NCBI GenBank assembly: GCA_025141015.1
Contig: CP081098.1
Location: 2,486,501 to 2,550,500, forward strand
DNA: 64,000 bases
Source: Rhodobacteraceae bacterium M382
GTDB lineage: Bacteria > Pseudomonadota > Alphaproteobacteria > Rhodobacterales > Rhodobacteraceae
Reading direction: 5' to 3'
The notes under the pieces are model-generated. The model saw only the letters and a program-made list of their open reading frames with translations. It had not been told where the DNA came from and did no database searches. Every line of letters starts with the position of its first letter. The first letter of the stretch is position 1. Position numbers and translations under genes: made by a program. Of this stretch, positions 8,443 to 19,511 are shown in pieces.

Positions 8443-9039
8443 ATGGGAGAAAATAGCGCCAATCTGGCGGCATTGATAGGGTCCAGGATCTGCCACGATC
8501 TGATCAGCCCGATTGGGGCAATCACCAATGGGCTAGAACTGTTGGACATGGCGGGCAATGTGCCGGGCCCCGAACTGGACCTGATATCGGACAGTGTCGG
8601 CAATGCAGGGGCGCGCATTCGGTTTTTTCGCGTCGCCTTTGGCGCAGCTGGCGATCAGCTGTTGGGGCGCCCAGAAGTTGTGGCCATTCTGGATGATCTC
8701 AACCGGGGCGGACGGTTGAACATGCAATGGGGACCGCTGGATGCCCAACCCCGATCCCTGACGCGATTGGCCTTTCTCGCGCTGCAGTGCCTGGAAACCG
8801 CGACGCCCTATGGCGGCAATGCCCAGGTGTTCTGTGATCGCGACGACTGGACCGTCACCGCCAATGCGACCAAATTGAACATTGATGAACAGCTCTGGAG
8901 CCATCTGAGCAGCCCCCAGAGCGACGTCAATATCACTCCGGCACAGGTGCAATTCGCGCTGTTGCCTGTTGTCGCGGCCGAAATCGGACGCCGCATAAAA
9001 GTCGGATTTTCCGAGACACAGATTTCGATTCAATTCTGA
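8443..9039 (+). CDS. chpT: Histidine phosphotransferase ChpT
   Basis: 198 residues. ChpT carries phosphate from CckA to CtrA and CpdR in the alphaproteobacterial cell-cycle and motility pathway. The dimerisation/phosphotransfer helix shows the family pattern SRICHDLISPIGAITNGLELL, with the phospho-acceptor His in CHDL; the C-terminal half is a degenerate kinase-like ATPase fold. I place the start at ATG 8443 because a strong GGAGGA lies eight bases upstream; an ATG eight codons earlier would swallow this ribosome site. No cckA or ctrA lies in the window. Confidence 0.9.
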   Translation: MGENSANLAALIGSRICHDLISPIGAITNGLELLDMAGNVPGPELDLISDSVGNAGARIRFFRVAFGAAGDQLLGRPEVVAILDDLNRGGRLNMQWGPLDAQPRSLTRLAFLALQCLETATPYGGNAQVFCDRDDWTVTANATKLNIDEQLWSHLSSPQSDVNITPAQVQFALLPVVAAEIGRRIKVGFSETQISIQF

Positions 9040-9057
9040 CCCCGGTCGCATTCATGC

Positions 9058-9087
9058 AAAACGCCGCCTGATCCCGATCAGGCGGCG
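9058..9087 (-). terminator. Terminator between chpT and proA (convergent)
   Basis: A perfect 11-bp stem CGCCGCCTGAT / ATCAGGCGGCG with a CCCG loop. On the minus strand it is followed by TTTTG, so it ends the proA transcript; it may also stop chpT reading the other way. Confidence 0.8.
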
Positions 9088-9116
9088 CTTGCAATGTGTC
9101 GCCTGCGGCGGGACAA

Positions 9117-10385
9117 TCAGGGGCGGGTTGTTCCGTTCCCACGCACAAGATATTTGAAGCTGGTCAACTGCGTGGCACCGACTGGCCCCCGTGCATGCAT
9201 CTTGCCTGTGGCAATGCCGATCTCGGCACCCATGCCGAATTCGCCCCCATCGGCGAACTGGGTCGAGGCATTATGCATCAGGATGGCACTATCCAGCGTG
9301 GCAAAAAAGCGGTTCACAGCAGCCTGGTCCTCGGCAATAATGCAATCAGTGTGCTGCGAATGATGATCGCGGATATAGGCGATCGCCGCGTCAACATCAT
9401 CGACCTGTCGCGCGGCAATGATCGAATCCAGGAATTCCTTGCCCCAGTCCTCATCCGTCGCCGCGATCATGCCATCTGGTCCGGGCAGACCTGCCTCGGC
9501 GCGGATTTCAACACCAGCCGCAGCCAATGCGTCCAATACATCGCGTCCCAATGTGTCAGCAATATCGCGATGGATCAAAAGACATTCGGCCGAGCCGCAA
9601 ATCCCGGTCCGCCGGGTCTTGGCATTCAGGATAACGTCCAGAGCCTTTTGCGGATCGGCGGATTTGTCGAGATAGATATGCACGATGCCTTCGAGATGGG
9701 CAAAAACCGGCACGCGGGCTTCGCGTTGAACCAAACCGACCAACCCTTTGCCGCCCCGCGGTACGATCACGTCGACATAATCAGTCATCGTCAACAGCGC
9801 CTGCACCGCCGCCCGGTCCCGCGTCGGGATCAGCTGGATGGACTCTTCGGGCAGGTTGGCAGCGCGCAGCCCATCGACCAGACAGGCGTGGATCGCGCCA
9901 GACGAATGAAAGCTCTCGGACCCGCCCCGCAGGATTACGGCATTGCCCGACTTCAGACACAGCGCGCCCGCATCGGCCGTCACATTGGGACGGCTTTCAT
10001 AGATCACCCCGATCACCCCAAGAGGCGTGGCAACCCGCTGGATATTCAACCCCGACGGCATATCCCATTCGGCCAGAACCGCACCCACAGGGTCGGCCTG
10101 TTCCGCCACGGCGCGCAGCCCGTCAACCATACCTTGAATACGACCCTCATCCAGCATCAACCGGTCCATCATCGCCGCGCTCAGGCCCTTGTCGCGACCA
10201 AAGTCCAGATCCTTGGCATTGGCGGCAATGATTTCGGCGCGACGCGCCCAAACTGCATCCGCTGCTGCGATCAGGGCTGCATGTTTGCGTTCTGCCGTGG
10301 CGGTGGCCAACGCCGTGGTCGCCGCCTTTGCCCGTTTTCCGATGTCGGCCATCAACGCGGGAATGTTATCCGTATCTTTCATCAT
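9117..10385 (-). CDS. proA: Gamma-glutamyl phosphate reductase
   Basis: 422 residues, aldehyde-dehydrogenase fold. It reduces gamma-glutamyl phosphate to glutamate semialdehyde with NADPH in proline synthesis. Family marks include [31 protein letters not shown] and the catalytic Cys in [13 protein letters not shown]. The start codon may be the ATG at 10385 or the adjacent one at 10382; AAAGGA fits the first. It is downstream of proB with a 67-base gap, closing the obg-proB-proA end of a long operon. Confidence 0.97.
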   Translation of the reverse strand: MMKDTDNIPALMADIGKRAKAATTALATATAERKHAALIAAADAVWARRAEIIAANAKDLDFGRDKGLSAAMMDRLMLDEGRIQGMVDGLRAVAEQADPVGAVLAEWDMPSGLNIQRVATPLGVIGVIYESRPNVTADAGALCLKSGNAVILRGGSESFHSSGAIHACLVDGLRAANLPEESIQLIPTRDRAAVQALLTMTDYVDVIVPRGGKGLVGLVQREARVPVFAHLEGIVHIYLDKSADPQKALDVILNAKTRRTGICGSAECLLIHRDIADTLGRDVLDALAAAGVEIRAEAGLPGPDGMIAATDEDWGKEFLDSIIAARQVDDVDAAIAYIRDHHSQHTDCIIAEDQAAVNRFFATLDSAILMHNASTQFADGGEFGMGAEIGIATGKMHARGPVGATQLTSFKYLVRGNGTTRP

Positions 10386-10452
10386 CTTCGTCCTTTCCCA
10401 ATCGGGATGCCGCCAATGTCAACGGCTGGAATTCATCAGACAGACCCAGTGT

Positions 10453-13218
<2,766 letters not shown>

Positions 13219-13222
<4 letters not shown>

Positions 13223-13830
13223 GGCTGTGTTCCTCCTCCGAACACGACAAAAGCAACGGACAGGACGGTCAAAGCCGCCAATGCCCACATCAGATATCTT
13301 TCCCAAATCGACCCCGCGACCACATGCGCAATGCGGTCGCCCGCATAGCACCACATCGGATGCAGGATCACCTGGCAGCCCAATAGCACTGCCGCAATTG
13401 TCAACGTCGCTTCGAATTGGGGCGTGCCCGGCGCGACGAAACCGGAAAACCCCGCGATGATCATACCCCAGGCTTTGGGGTTCAACGGATGCACGATCAG
13501 CCCAGCCAGGAACCCCGGTGCGGCGCTGTCGCTTTTTTGACCCGGCACCAGACGCAAGTTCGCGACCCTCCATGCCAGATAACAGATGTAGACAGCCGAC
13601 ACCCACTTCAAGAGCGCGAACACCCCGGGGGCCTGATCTGCCAGCGCCATCAACCCAAATCCTACGGGCCAGATCACAAGCTGCTTACCCAGGGCAACCC
13701 CGGCCACAAACGGCAATGCCGCACGCAGCCCAAACCGGGCACCTGTTGCCATCAAAGCCATATTCGCCGGCCCAGGCGTTCCCACCTGCGACGCAGCAAA
13801 AAGGGCAAAACTGATGGCATGAACAGCCAT
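13219..13830 (-). CDS. LysE/RhtB family translocator
   Basis: About 203 residues, a six-helix inner-membrane exporter of the LysE superfamily. The N-terminal segment FALFAASQVGTPGPANMALMATG matches the family signature (TPGPN-like), and the central VHPLNPKAWGMII follows the NPK pattern. Such proteins export amino acids such as threonine, homoserine or lysine. Start is ambiguous between ATG 13830 and GTG 13839, the upstream GAGGA sitting between the usual distances for each. It is followed by the GNAT gene with an ATGA overlap and lies between rpmA and obg, an unusual place for an exporter. Confidence 0.85.
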
Positions 13831-13852
13831 GATGATCACAGATCCTCAAAAC

Positions 13853-13883
13853 GAAAAGAGGGACCGGCGTTATCGCCGATCCC
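13853..13883 (-). terminator. Terminator downstream of rpmA
   Basis: On the minus strand GGGATCGGCG-ATAA-CGCCGGTCCC forms a hairpin followed by TCTTTTC. It lies between rpmA and the lysE gene, so it may only attenuate the operon rather than end it. Confidence 0.6.
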
Positions 13884-13915
13884 CCTGAATTTTTCACTAA
13901 CCTTTCAGGTTCGGC

Positions 13916-14185
13916 TTATTCTGCGGCCTCCGCCACTGGCAGAACCGAAATGAAGGTGCGGTTTTTCAGTCCCTTGTGGAACTTTACGGCGCCATCGACA
14001 GTCGCAAAGATTGTGTGATCTTTGCCCATGCCTACGCCTTCGCCGGGCCAAAATTTGGTCCCGCGCTGACGCACGATGATGTTGCCCGGAATAGCGGCCT
14101 GACCGCCATACAGTTTCACGCCAAGGCGACGACCCGCAGAGTCGCGACCGTTACGGGAGGAACCACCAGCTTTTTTATGTGCCAT
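13916..14185 (-). CDS. rpmA: 50S ribosomal protein L27
   Basis: 89 residues, starting [24 protein letters not shown], the invariant L27 opening whose N-terminal tail reaches the peptidyl-transferase centre. The rest ([28 protein letters not shown]) is canonical. There is no N-terminal propeptide of the Firmicutes type. It follows rplU by 11 bases, with GGAGAG before the ATG. The operon order rplU-rpmA-obg is widely conserved. Confidence 0.98.
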   Translation of the reverse strand: MAHKKAGGSSRNGRDSAGRRLGVKLYGGQAAIPGNIIVRQRGTKFWPGEGVGMGKDHTIFATVDGAVKFHKGLKNRTFISVLPVAEAAE

Positions 14186-14196
14186 TCTGTCTCTCC

Positions 14197-14745
14197 TTAG
14201 CCCTGAGCCAGCTCTTTAGCTTGCTCAACCCATTCGGGTTTGATCTTGATTGCTTCGATAGCAGCAATATCGTCTTCCGACAATGCCGCAATCTGAGCAA
14301 ACGATGTGATGCCTGCGTCGTTCAGCTTGGTCACAGCAGCGGGACCGACACCGGTCAGCTTGGACAGGTCGTCGCCTGCCGCAGCCGGAGCAGCAGCTTT
14401 TGCAGCCTTGGCAGGTGCTGCCTTGGTTGCGCCCGATGCCAGGATCTCGGTGATCTTGACCAGGGTCAGCTTCTGACGGTGACCGACAGTCCGCTTGGAG
14501 CTGTGCTTACGACGGCGTTTGACGAACTTGATGACCTTGTCACCTTTGATCTGATCGATCACTTCGGCCTGTACAGCAGCACCTTCGATGAAGGGCGCGC
14601 CAACAACCGGAGCGTCGCCGCCCAGCATAAGCACATCGTTGAATTGGATGGTTTCGCCAGCATCTGCAGCCAATTTTTCAACGCGGAGGATATCGCCCGC
14701 CTGAACTTTGTACTGCTTGCCGCCAGTCTTGAGGACCGCAAACAT
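14197..14745 (-). CDS. rplU: 50S ribosomal protein L21 with C-terminal helix-hairpin-helix extension
   Basis: 182 residues against about 103 for ordinary L21. Residues 1-103 are a normal L21 ([17 protein letters not shown] at the start, [19 protein letters not shown] near the end of the domain). A linker rich in Ala and Lys (about 104-123) leads to a domain (about 125-175) with [21 protein letters not shown] and [11 protein letters not shown], typical of a helix-hairpin-helix DNA/RNA-binding fold. The stop and frame are clear, so this is a genuine fusion, not an error. It is the first gene of the rplU-rpmA run. Confidence 0.96.
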   Translation of the reverse strand: MFAVLKTGGKQYKVQAGDILRVEKLAADAGETIQFNDVLMLGGDAPVVGAPFIEGAAVQAEVIDQIKGDKVIKFVKRRRKHSSKRTVGHRQKLTLVKITEILASGATKAAPAKAAKAAAPAAAGDDLSKLTGVGPAAVTKLNDAGITSFAQIAALSEDDIAAIEAIKIKPEWVEQAKELAQG

Positions 14746-14966
14746 TGCGTCTTTCCTTTTTCAACCGCGTTCTGTGGTCCCCGATTTACCGGGCGTTTGC
14801 GACCAGCCAATTACAGGGCTGGATCACCTCGAACAGCGCGCCCATTGTACAGGGCGGATTACATATGAAACCCGGCACAGAGACTCCGGGCCGGGATGCG
14901 GGCTTATGTCCCTCTCTGCGTGCCAAGTCAAGTGGGTTTATGAATACCCCCCAGGCAACGGGCGCC

Positions 14967-15797
14967 TTACAGATCGTGTGTCTCCATCGCCCGTGCCGCG
15001 GCCGCGCCCAGATCCCGGTTGATTGCATTGTACAGCGTTTCAAATCCCGCGAACAAAACCCTGTTCAACGCCTGACCCGAAGCGGTTTGGGAAAACGCCA
15101 GATATTGTTCCATTTCCGTGTCGCGCAGCGGATCATAGGCCAGCAACAGATAGGCATAGATCCAATCAGAGATACTGTGCTCTATCTCGTCTGCTTCGGC
15201 CCAGACATCGGCCAGAATATCATCTTCGGGCACGCCGTTACCGCCCTGACGGGCAAAACTGACCAGAAAATGATAATTGGCATTCAATGCCCCGGACACA
15301 TTCAAGGCGACCAGATCGTTGACGGCGACAAATTCGCGGATCACCACGTAGCGCGCATCCTTATCATGGGCCCGGTCCGACAAATCCAGGATCAGTTGAT
15401 CGGCCAGTTCGGTTTGGGCCATGATCTCGCGCGCATCATATTCCAGTGTCAGGATCCGTTGTCCCAGCGGTGTGCCAAAGAACGCCAGGATATCCTGCCG
15501 TTCCGATCCCGATAGCCCGGCCTCCAACGCATCGGCAACGGTGCTCACAATCCGATCGGCATCGTAAATGGCCGCGACCTGTGATTGCCAGGTGCGTCCG
15601 CCCTGCCCGCCCATCATGTCCTGATCAATAGCCGCGCCATAGGCGATGCCCTCGGTCCGGAGCATCTCAGCCAATTCGGTCAGGCGTAGGCCGTCTGACA
15701 ATGACCCGTTGTCCTGCTGCGCGCTCACCTGAAAGGATGCGCCCAGAAAACAGACGATCATAAATGTGGTTCGTACCCACCGAAACACTTTGCCCAT
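14967..15797 (-). CDS. Secreted DUF2059-family protein (paralogue 2)
   Basis: 276 residues with an N-terminal signal peptide (hydrophobic FMIVCFLGASFQVSA, likely cleavage after SAQ or near residue 27). The mature part is helical, with LTELAEMLRTEGI and LEAGLSGSERQDILAFFGTPLGQRI, the latter typical of DUF2059, a family of exported helical repeats of unknown function. It follows a second DUF2059 gene with a one-base overlap (TGATG). The two are similar in architecture but diverged in sequence. A periplasmic role is all that can be inferred. Confidence 0.75.
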   Translation of the reverse strand: MGKVFRWVRTTFMIVCFLGASFQVSAQQDNGSLSDGLRLTELAEMLRTEGIAYGAAIDQDMMGGQGGRTWQSQVAAIYDADRIVSTVADALEAGLSGSERQDILAFFGTPLGQRILTLEYDAREIMAQTELADQLILDLSDRAHDKDARYVVIREFVAVNDLVALNVSGALNANYHFLVSFARQGGNGVPEDDILADVWAEADEIEHSISDWIYAYLLLAYDPLRDTEMEQYLAFSQTASGQALNRVLFAGFETLYNAINRDLGAAAARAMETHDL

Positions 15798-16660
15798 CAG
15801 ATGTCCTGCCCGGGATGCAACTTCGCCATACGAACAGCCAGAACCTCAAAGCGATTGGCCGTGACTTCGTATTGAACGGCATTCAGCAATTCATAGACCT
15901 TTTGCATCAATGGTTGCTCCAACGCTTTGACATAGGTTTCCAGATCCGTGTTGTCAAAATCGCGATAGGTATATGCGGATGCGGCCAACCCGCTTTCGGT
16001 CAGCGCGGCCTTCAGATCAGTTTCACTTTCCTTCATCAAGGCCCGCAACCCCTGTTCATCAATGCGCAATTCAATCACGCCCGCCGCGCTGGCAGTCAAA
16101 AGGAACCTGATCTGGATTTCCTGAAGGGCCCGCGCCCCGATGCCCGAAGCGTCAGTCGCGCGAACCAATCGATGGAACAGTTGAAACCGTGTCGCGTCCT
16201 CTTGGGTCTGCAACTCTTGTACAATCCGGGTACCTTCCGTCTGTCTGACGTCATCGGCATCATCCAGATGGGCCGCATTTTCCACGGCAACCAACCGTTG
16301 CCCCAGATCCGTTTCATAAAAGTCAACGGCATGACCCAGCATGTCATCATCGAGGGTCGCAATCAAAAATTCCACCGCCATCTGGTGCATGTCATCGACA
16401 TCGAACACCTGCTTGGCCAAACGCGCCCAATCGGTTCCGAACTGACCCGGTTCCAATCCCAACATATCCGGCGCGCTTGCCGCGCTGAATTTGATCGACT
16501 CCAACGCCGTGTCAAACCCGGTCGTGACCAAAAACGCCTCTACCTTCTGCTTGTCAGCAGCCCGCGCCGGACCGGGTGAGCCCAGGGATGCAAGCAACAA
16601 AGTTACGATCAGGAACGGCACAAAAGCCGGGCGAAAAAGGCGCAGTACAGAATAGGTCAT
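15797..16660 (-). CDS. Secreted DUF2059-family protein (paralogue 1)
   Basis: 287 residues. A signal peptide is visible (FVPFLIVTLLLASLGSPGPARA, cleavage likely after ARA at about 35). The body is helical with FYETDLGQRLVAVENAAH and a C-terminal TDLETYVKALEQPLMQKVYELL segment comparable with QYLAFSQTASGQALNRVLF in its partner. The ATG at 16660 is chosen because the signal peptide begins there; the frame is open 32 codons further upstream through a region with no protein-like content. It leads the two-gene unit and lies 122 bases from the divergent tRNA-Ser. Confidence 0.75.
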   Translation of the reverse strand: MTYSVLRLFRPAFVPFLIVTLLLASLGSPGPARAADKQKVEAFLVTTGFDTALESIKFSAASAPDMLGLEPGQFGTDWARLAKQVFDVDDMHQMAVEFLIATLDDDMLGHAVDFYETDLGQRLVAVENAAHLDDADDVRQTEGTRIVQELQTQEDATRFQLFHRLVRATDASGIGARALQEIQIRFLLTASAAGVIELRIDEQGLRALMKESETDLKAALTESGLAASAYTYRDFDNTDLETYVKALEQPLMQKVYELLNAVQYEVTANRFEVLAVRMAKLHPGQDI

Positions 16661-16782
16661 AGCAATAAGCCTAGGCGAAATTCGGGATCGGGCAATAAAA
16701 AACATGTTTCTTGAAAATAGTATGAATTCCGCCTTGCACCCCGCAGGTTTCCCCATTAAACGCCTGCCTCACAGACCCCCGC

Positions 16783-16872
16783 GGAGAGGTGCCGGAGTGG
16801 TCGAACGGGGCGGTCTCGAAAACCGTTGTGGGTGCAAGCCCACCCAGGGTTCGAATCCCTGTCTCTCCGCCA
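16783..16872 (+). tRNA. tRNA-Ser (anticodon CGA)
   Basis: 90 nt. The acceptor stem GGAGAGG pairs with TCTCTCC, followed by discriminator G and an encoded CCA (16870-16872). The anticodon loop CTCGAAA gives CGA at 16817-16819. There is a long variable arm as expected for class II serine tRNA, and the T arm reads GGGTTCGAATCCC. Confidence 0.97.
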
Positions 16873-17496
16873 TTATCCCCCTGATACCATAAGACAATTA
16901 TTGATTTTTGGGGCATAGTGTGCTTTTCGCCATTGTTGTTCTTTCGGCCAAGGGTGTCATATTGTGACCTCTTTTGGGCCTTCCGGCACTGCCAAGTATG
17001 CCCCTTTTGGGCATCTGTTCTGACAGCTTTGCGCCTTTTCCGCATGCGTTCAGGCAAACAATAAAGAGACCTTGCGTTTGCAGGATCCCGAACAGCATCT
17101 TCCCAATGTGACAGACATAAATGGTGACAGGCATAAATGGCTGCGTCGCCGAAACGTTGTTGTCGACCGCGTTTGCTGCGCGGCGGCACCCAGGCCATAT
17201 CCAGATCAATCGCGCTCCGCGCCATCTCACACTGTCATCGCAGGACGACCAATCTGTGAGCTTTAAAATGTAGGAGCCCGCCTGCTCAGGCTGGCGTCCC
17301 GCAGCCAAGCCGCCAAGACCATTCGTCAGCCAAGGCCGAAACCGACCCATTGTTGCCGACATTGGAGAAAAAACCTGACTTTTGGGTGTTTTGGCAGCAT
17401 CTGCGCACAATACCGGCCCCAAACCGAGGTTTTTCTTGCCCGATTTGTTTAAAAGCGTTGTTATTATGGAATTCTCGCCACCGGTACAAAAACCTG
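16873..17496. other. 624-base intergenic region without a supported gene
   Basis: Several small frames cross this stretch but none has a ribosome site or protein-like composition. It holds a tandem repeat at 17108-17139 and should contain the promoter of the glycosyltransferase operon starting at 17497. I see no RNA gene or insertion sequence. Confidence 0.5.
17108..17139. repeat. Tandem direct repeat, 2 x 16 bp
   Basis: GTGACAGACATAAATG is followed at once by GTGACAGGCATAAATG (15 of 16 identical). The period of 16 bases is unlike a helical turn pair. It may be a regulator site or a chance duplication. Confidence 0.7.
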
Positions 17497-18498
17497 ATGT
17501 CTGAAGAACCCGACCCTTTTTCCACCCGGCCCCATATCTCGGTTGTTGTGCCGTGCTATAATGAAGAAGAGGTCATTGAGCAGACAATTGTTCAGCTCGT
17601 GGCGTTTTCCCAGGCTTTACCGAATAAAACGGTGGAGATCATCTTTGTCGATGATGGAAGCCAGGATCGCACACTCGATTGCCTCAAACATGCAGCCATG
17701 CGCCATCCCTTTATCCGGATTTTAACGTTCGCGCGAAACTTTGGGCATCAGATAGCGGTCACAGCCGGAATCGACGCCGCGTCGGGGGATGCGGTCGCCT
17801 TGATCGACGCTGATCTTCAGGATCCTCCCGAAGTGCTTTTGGAGATGATCACACATTGGGAAGCCGGGTATGACGTCGTCTATGGTGTTCGGTCCACGCG
17901 AGAAGGCGAAAGCGCGTTCAAGATTTCAACGGCGCGGTGGTTCTACCGGATTCTGAACCGATTGTCCGAAACGCCCATTCCGCTGGATACCGGGGATTTC
18001 CGGCTGATGGATCGTAAGGTCGTCGATGTGCTGTGCAACATGCCGGAACGGCATCGCTTTGTCCGAGGGCTGGTGGCCTGGGCCGGATATCGTCAGCTCG
18101 CCCTGCCCTATGACCGAAAAAAAAGGGCAGCGGGCACGTCGAAATACCCTTTGCGAAAAATGCTGCGCTTTGCGGCGGACGGCATTTTATCCTTTTCGTC
18201 AAAACCGCTGCAAATCGCCACAAATCTGGGCATTTTTTCGGCCAGCCTGGCCTTGATCGGGATCATCTATGCGTTGGTGTTGCGGATATCGACCAACATT
18301 TGGGTGGAAGGCTGGACCGCATTGATGATTGCGGTGTTGTTCTTTGGCGGGGTCCAGCTGATTTCACTTGGGATCATCGGCGAATACATCGGCCGGATCT
18401 ACGAGGAAACCAAGGGGCGGCCTTTGTATATCGTACGTGAACGCATCGGCTTTGAAACCGAAGACGACATGACCAAACCAAGCGTTGTTCGGGCGTGA
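17497..18498 (+). CDS. Family 2 glycosyltransferase, GtrB/DPM1-like (polyprenyl-phosphate sugar synthase)
   Basis: 333 residues. The GT-A domain (about 12-230) opens with ISVVVPCYNEEEVIEQTI, carries IIFVDDGSQDRT (nucleotide binding), NFGHQIAVTAGIDAA and the metal-binding ALIDADLQDPPE, then DTGDFRLMDRKV. Two C-terminal membrane helices follow (about 245-310). This layout is that of GtrB/ArnC-type enzymes that load a sugar from a nucleotide donor onto undecaprenyl phosphate at the cytoplasmic face. It starts a four-gene run with overlapping ends: its stop lies within the next start (GTGA). It would supply the lipid-linked donor to the GT39/ArnT-like enzyme at the end of the run. Confidence 0.88.
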   Translation: MSEEPDPFSTRPHISVVVPCYNEEEVIEQTIVQLVAFSQALPNKTVEIIFVDDGSQDRTLDCLKHAAMRHPFIRILTFARNFGHQIAVTAGIDAASGDAVALIDADLQDPPEVLLEMITHWEAGYDVVYGVRSTREGESAFKISTARWFYRILNRLSETPIPLDTGDFRLMDRKVVDVLCNMPERHRFVRGLVAWAGYRQLALPYDRKKRAAGTSKYPLRKMLRFAADGILSFSSKPLQIATNLGIFSASLALIGIIYALVLRISTNIWVEGWTALMIAVLFFGGVQLISLGIIGEYIGRIYEETKGRPLYIVRERIGFETEDDMTKPSVVRA

Positions 18499-19511
18499 GC
18501 GGGCGAAAGTTCATGCGCGCGGCCGTTGGGGTCGCTGTGTCTGGCCTGTTCTTCTGGCTGATCCTGAAGACGATCCCCCTGTCAGATCTGCTCGTTGCGG
18601 TGCGCGCTGCCGATGTCGGTTGGATCTTGATCGGTTTGGCTTTTTTCATCTTGGGTTATGCCTGCCGGATCTGGCGTTGGCGCCTGATGCTGGCCTCTTA
18701 TAATCCGGAACTCGGCTGGGGGCGCTGTTCGGTGCCGTTCATGGCCTCGATTGCCGCCAACAATGTGCTGCCATTTCGTGCCGGTGACGCATTGCGCGCC
18801 GTCGCCTTTTCCGGGTGGCTTGGTGTGCCGACGGCCCGGGTTCTTGCGACGCTTTTGGCGGAACGGTTGATGGATCTTTTGTCGCTGCTGTTGGCGCTCG
18901 CGTTGACATTGACAGTCTTCAGCTTTGACGGCGGCAAACTCGATGCTCTTTTTGGGTGGAGCGCGTCCTTTTTTGTCCTGGTCACGGTTGCCGTGGCTCT
19001 GGTTCTTGTTTTTCCGGGTATTCTGCATCCTGTGGTCCGCTGGCTCGTCTCCAGATTATCCGGGCGTGCTCCGGCATTGGCGGCCAAGCTGGATGCGCAG
19101 GTCAATCACCTGTTCGAAACACTTAAAACGCTGGCCCAGCGGTCGCGCATGGTTGTCTTGTTGGCCTGGTCCTTTTTAGCCTGGAGCTTTGAGGCTTGTG
19201 TCTTTTATGCGGTTGCGCGCGCGCTGCCTGACATCACGACACCGGCGGCGGCCTGGTTTGCGATGCCGGTTGGAACATTGTCGACCTTGTTGCCATCAAC
19301 ACCGGGGTATATCGGGACGTTCCACTATTTTGTGATGGAGGCCGCCAGGTCGCTGGACAACCCGGAAATCGCAGCCGCCGCTTTTGCCGTTCTCGCACAT
19401 CTCGCGCTTTATGTTCCCGCTACGTTGTGGGGGGGACTCAGCTTTGGATACTGGGTTCTCACACGCGCCAATACCGGGCCCGCTTCCTCCGAAAAGGTCA
19501 GATCTCGATGA
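18495..19511 (+). CDS. Lysylphosphatidylglycerol synthase TM-region family membrane protein (flippase-like)
   Basis: 338 residues and mostly hydrophobic, with about eight transmembrane helices. The motifs PFMASIAANNVLPFRAGDALRA and STLLPSTPGYIGTFHYF are hallmarks of the UPF0104/AglD-like family related to the flippase half of MprF. The enzymatic domain of MprF is absent, so lipid movement rather than lysylation is the likely role (inference). The GTG at 18495 overlaps the previous stop; an ATG six codons on is the alternative. In this operon it could flip polyprenyl-phosphate sugar across the membrane. Confidence 0.82.
   Translation: MSGRKFMRAAVGVAVSGLFFWLILKTIPLSDLLVAVRAADVGWILIGLAFFILGYACRIWRWRLMLASYNPELGWGRCSVPFMASIAANNVLPFRAGDALRAVAFSGWLGVPTARVLATLLAERLMDLLSLLLALALTLTVFSFDGGKLDALFGWSASFFVLVTVAVALVLVFPGILHPVVRWLVSRLSGRAPALAAKLDAQVNHLFETLKTLAQRSRMVVLLAWSFLAWSFEACVFYAVARALPDITTPAAAWFAMPVGTLSTLLPSTPGYIGTFHYFVMEAARSLDNPEIAAAAFAVLAHLALYVPATLWGGLSFGYWVLTRANTGPASSEKVRSR

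Noticed and set aside
16671-17225. Minus-strand frame overlapping tRNA-Ser(CGA)
   Set aside because: It runs through the tRNA gene, which excludes it as a coding region.
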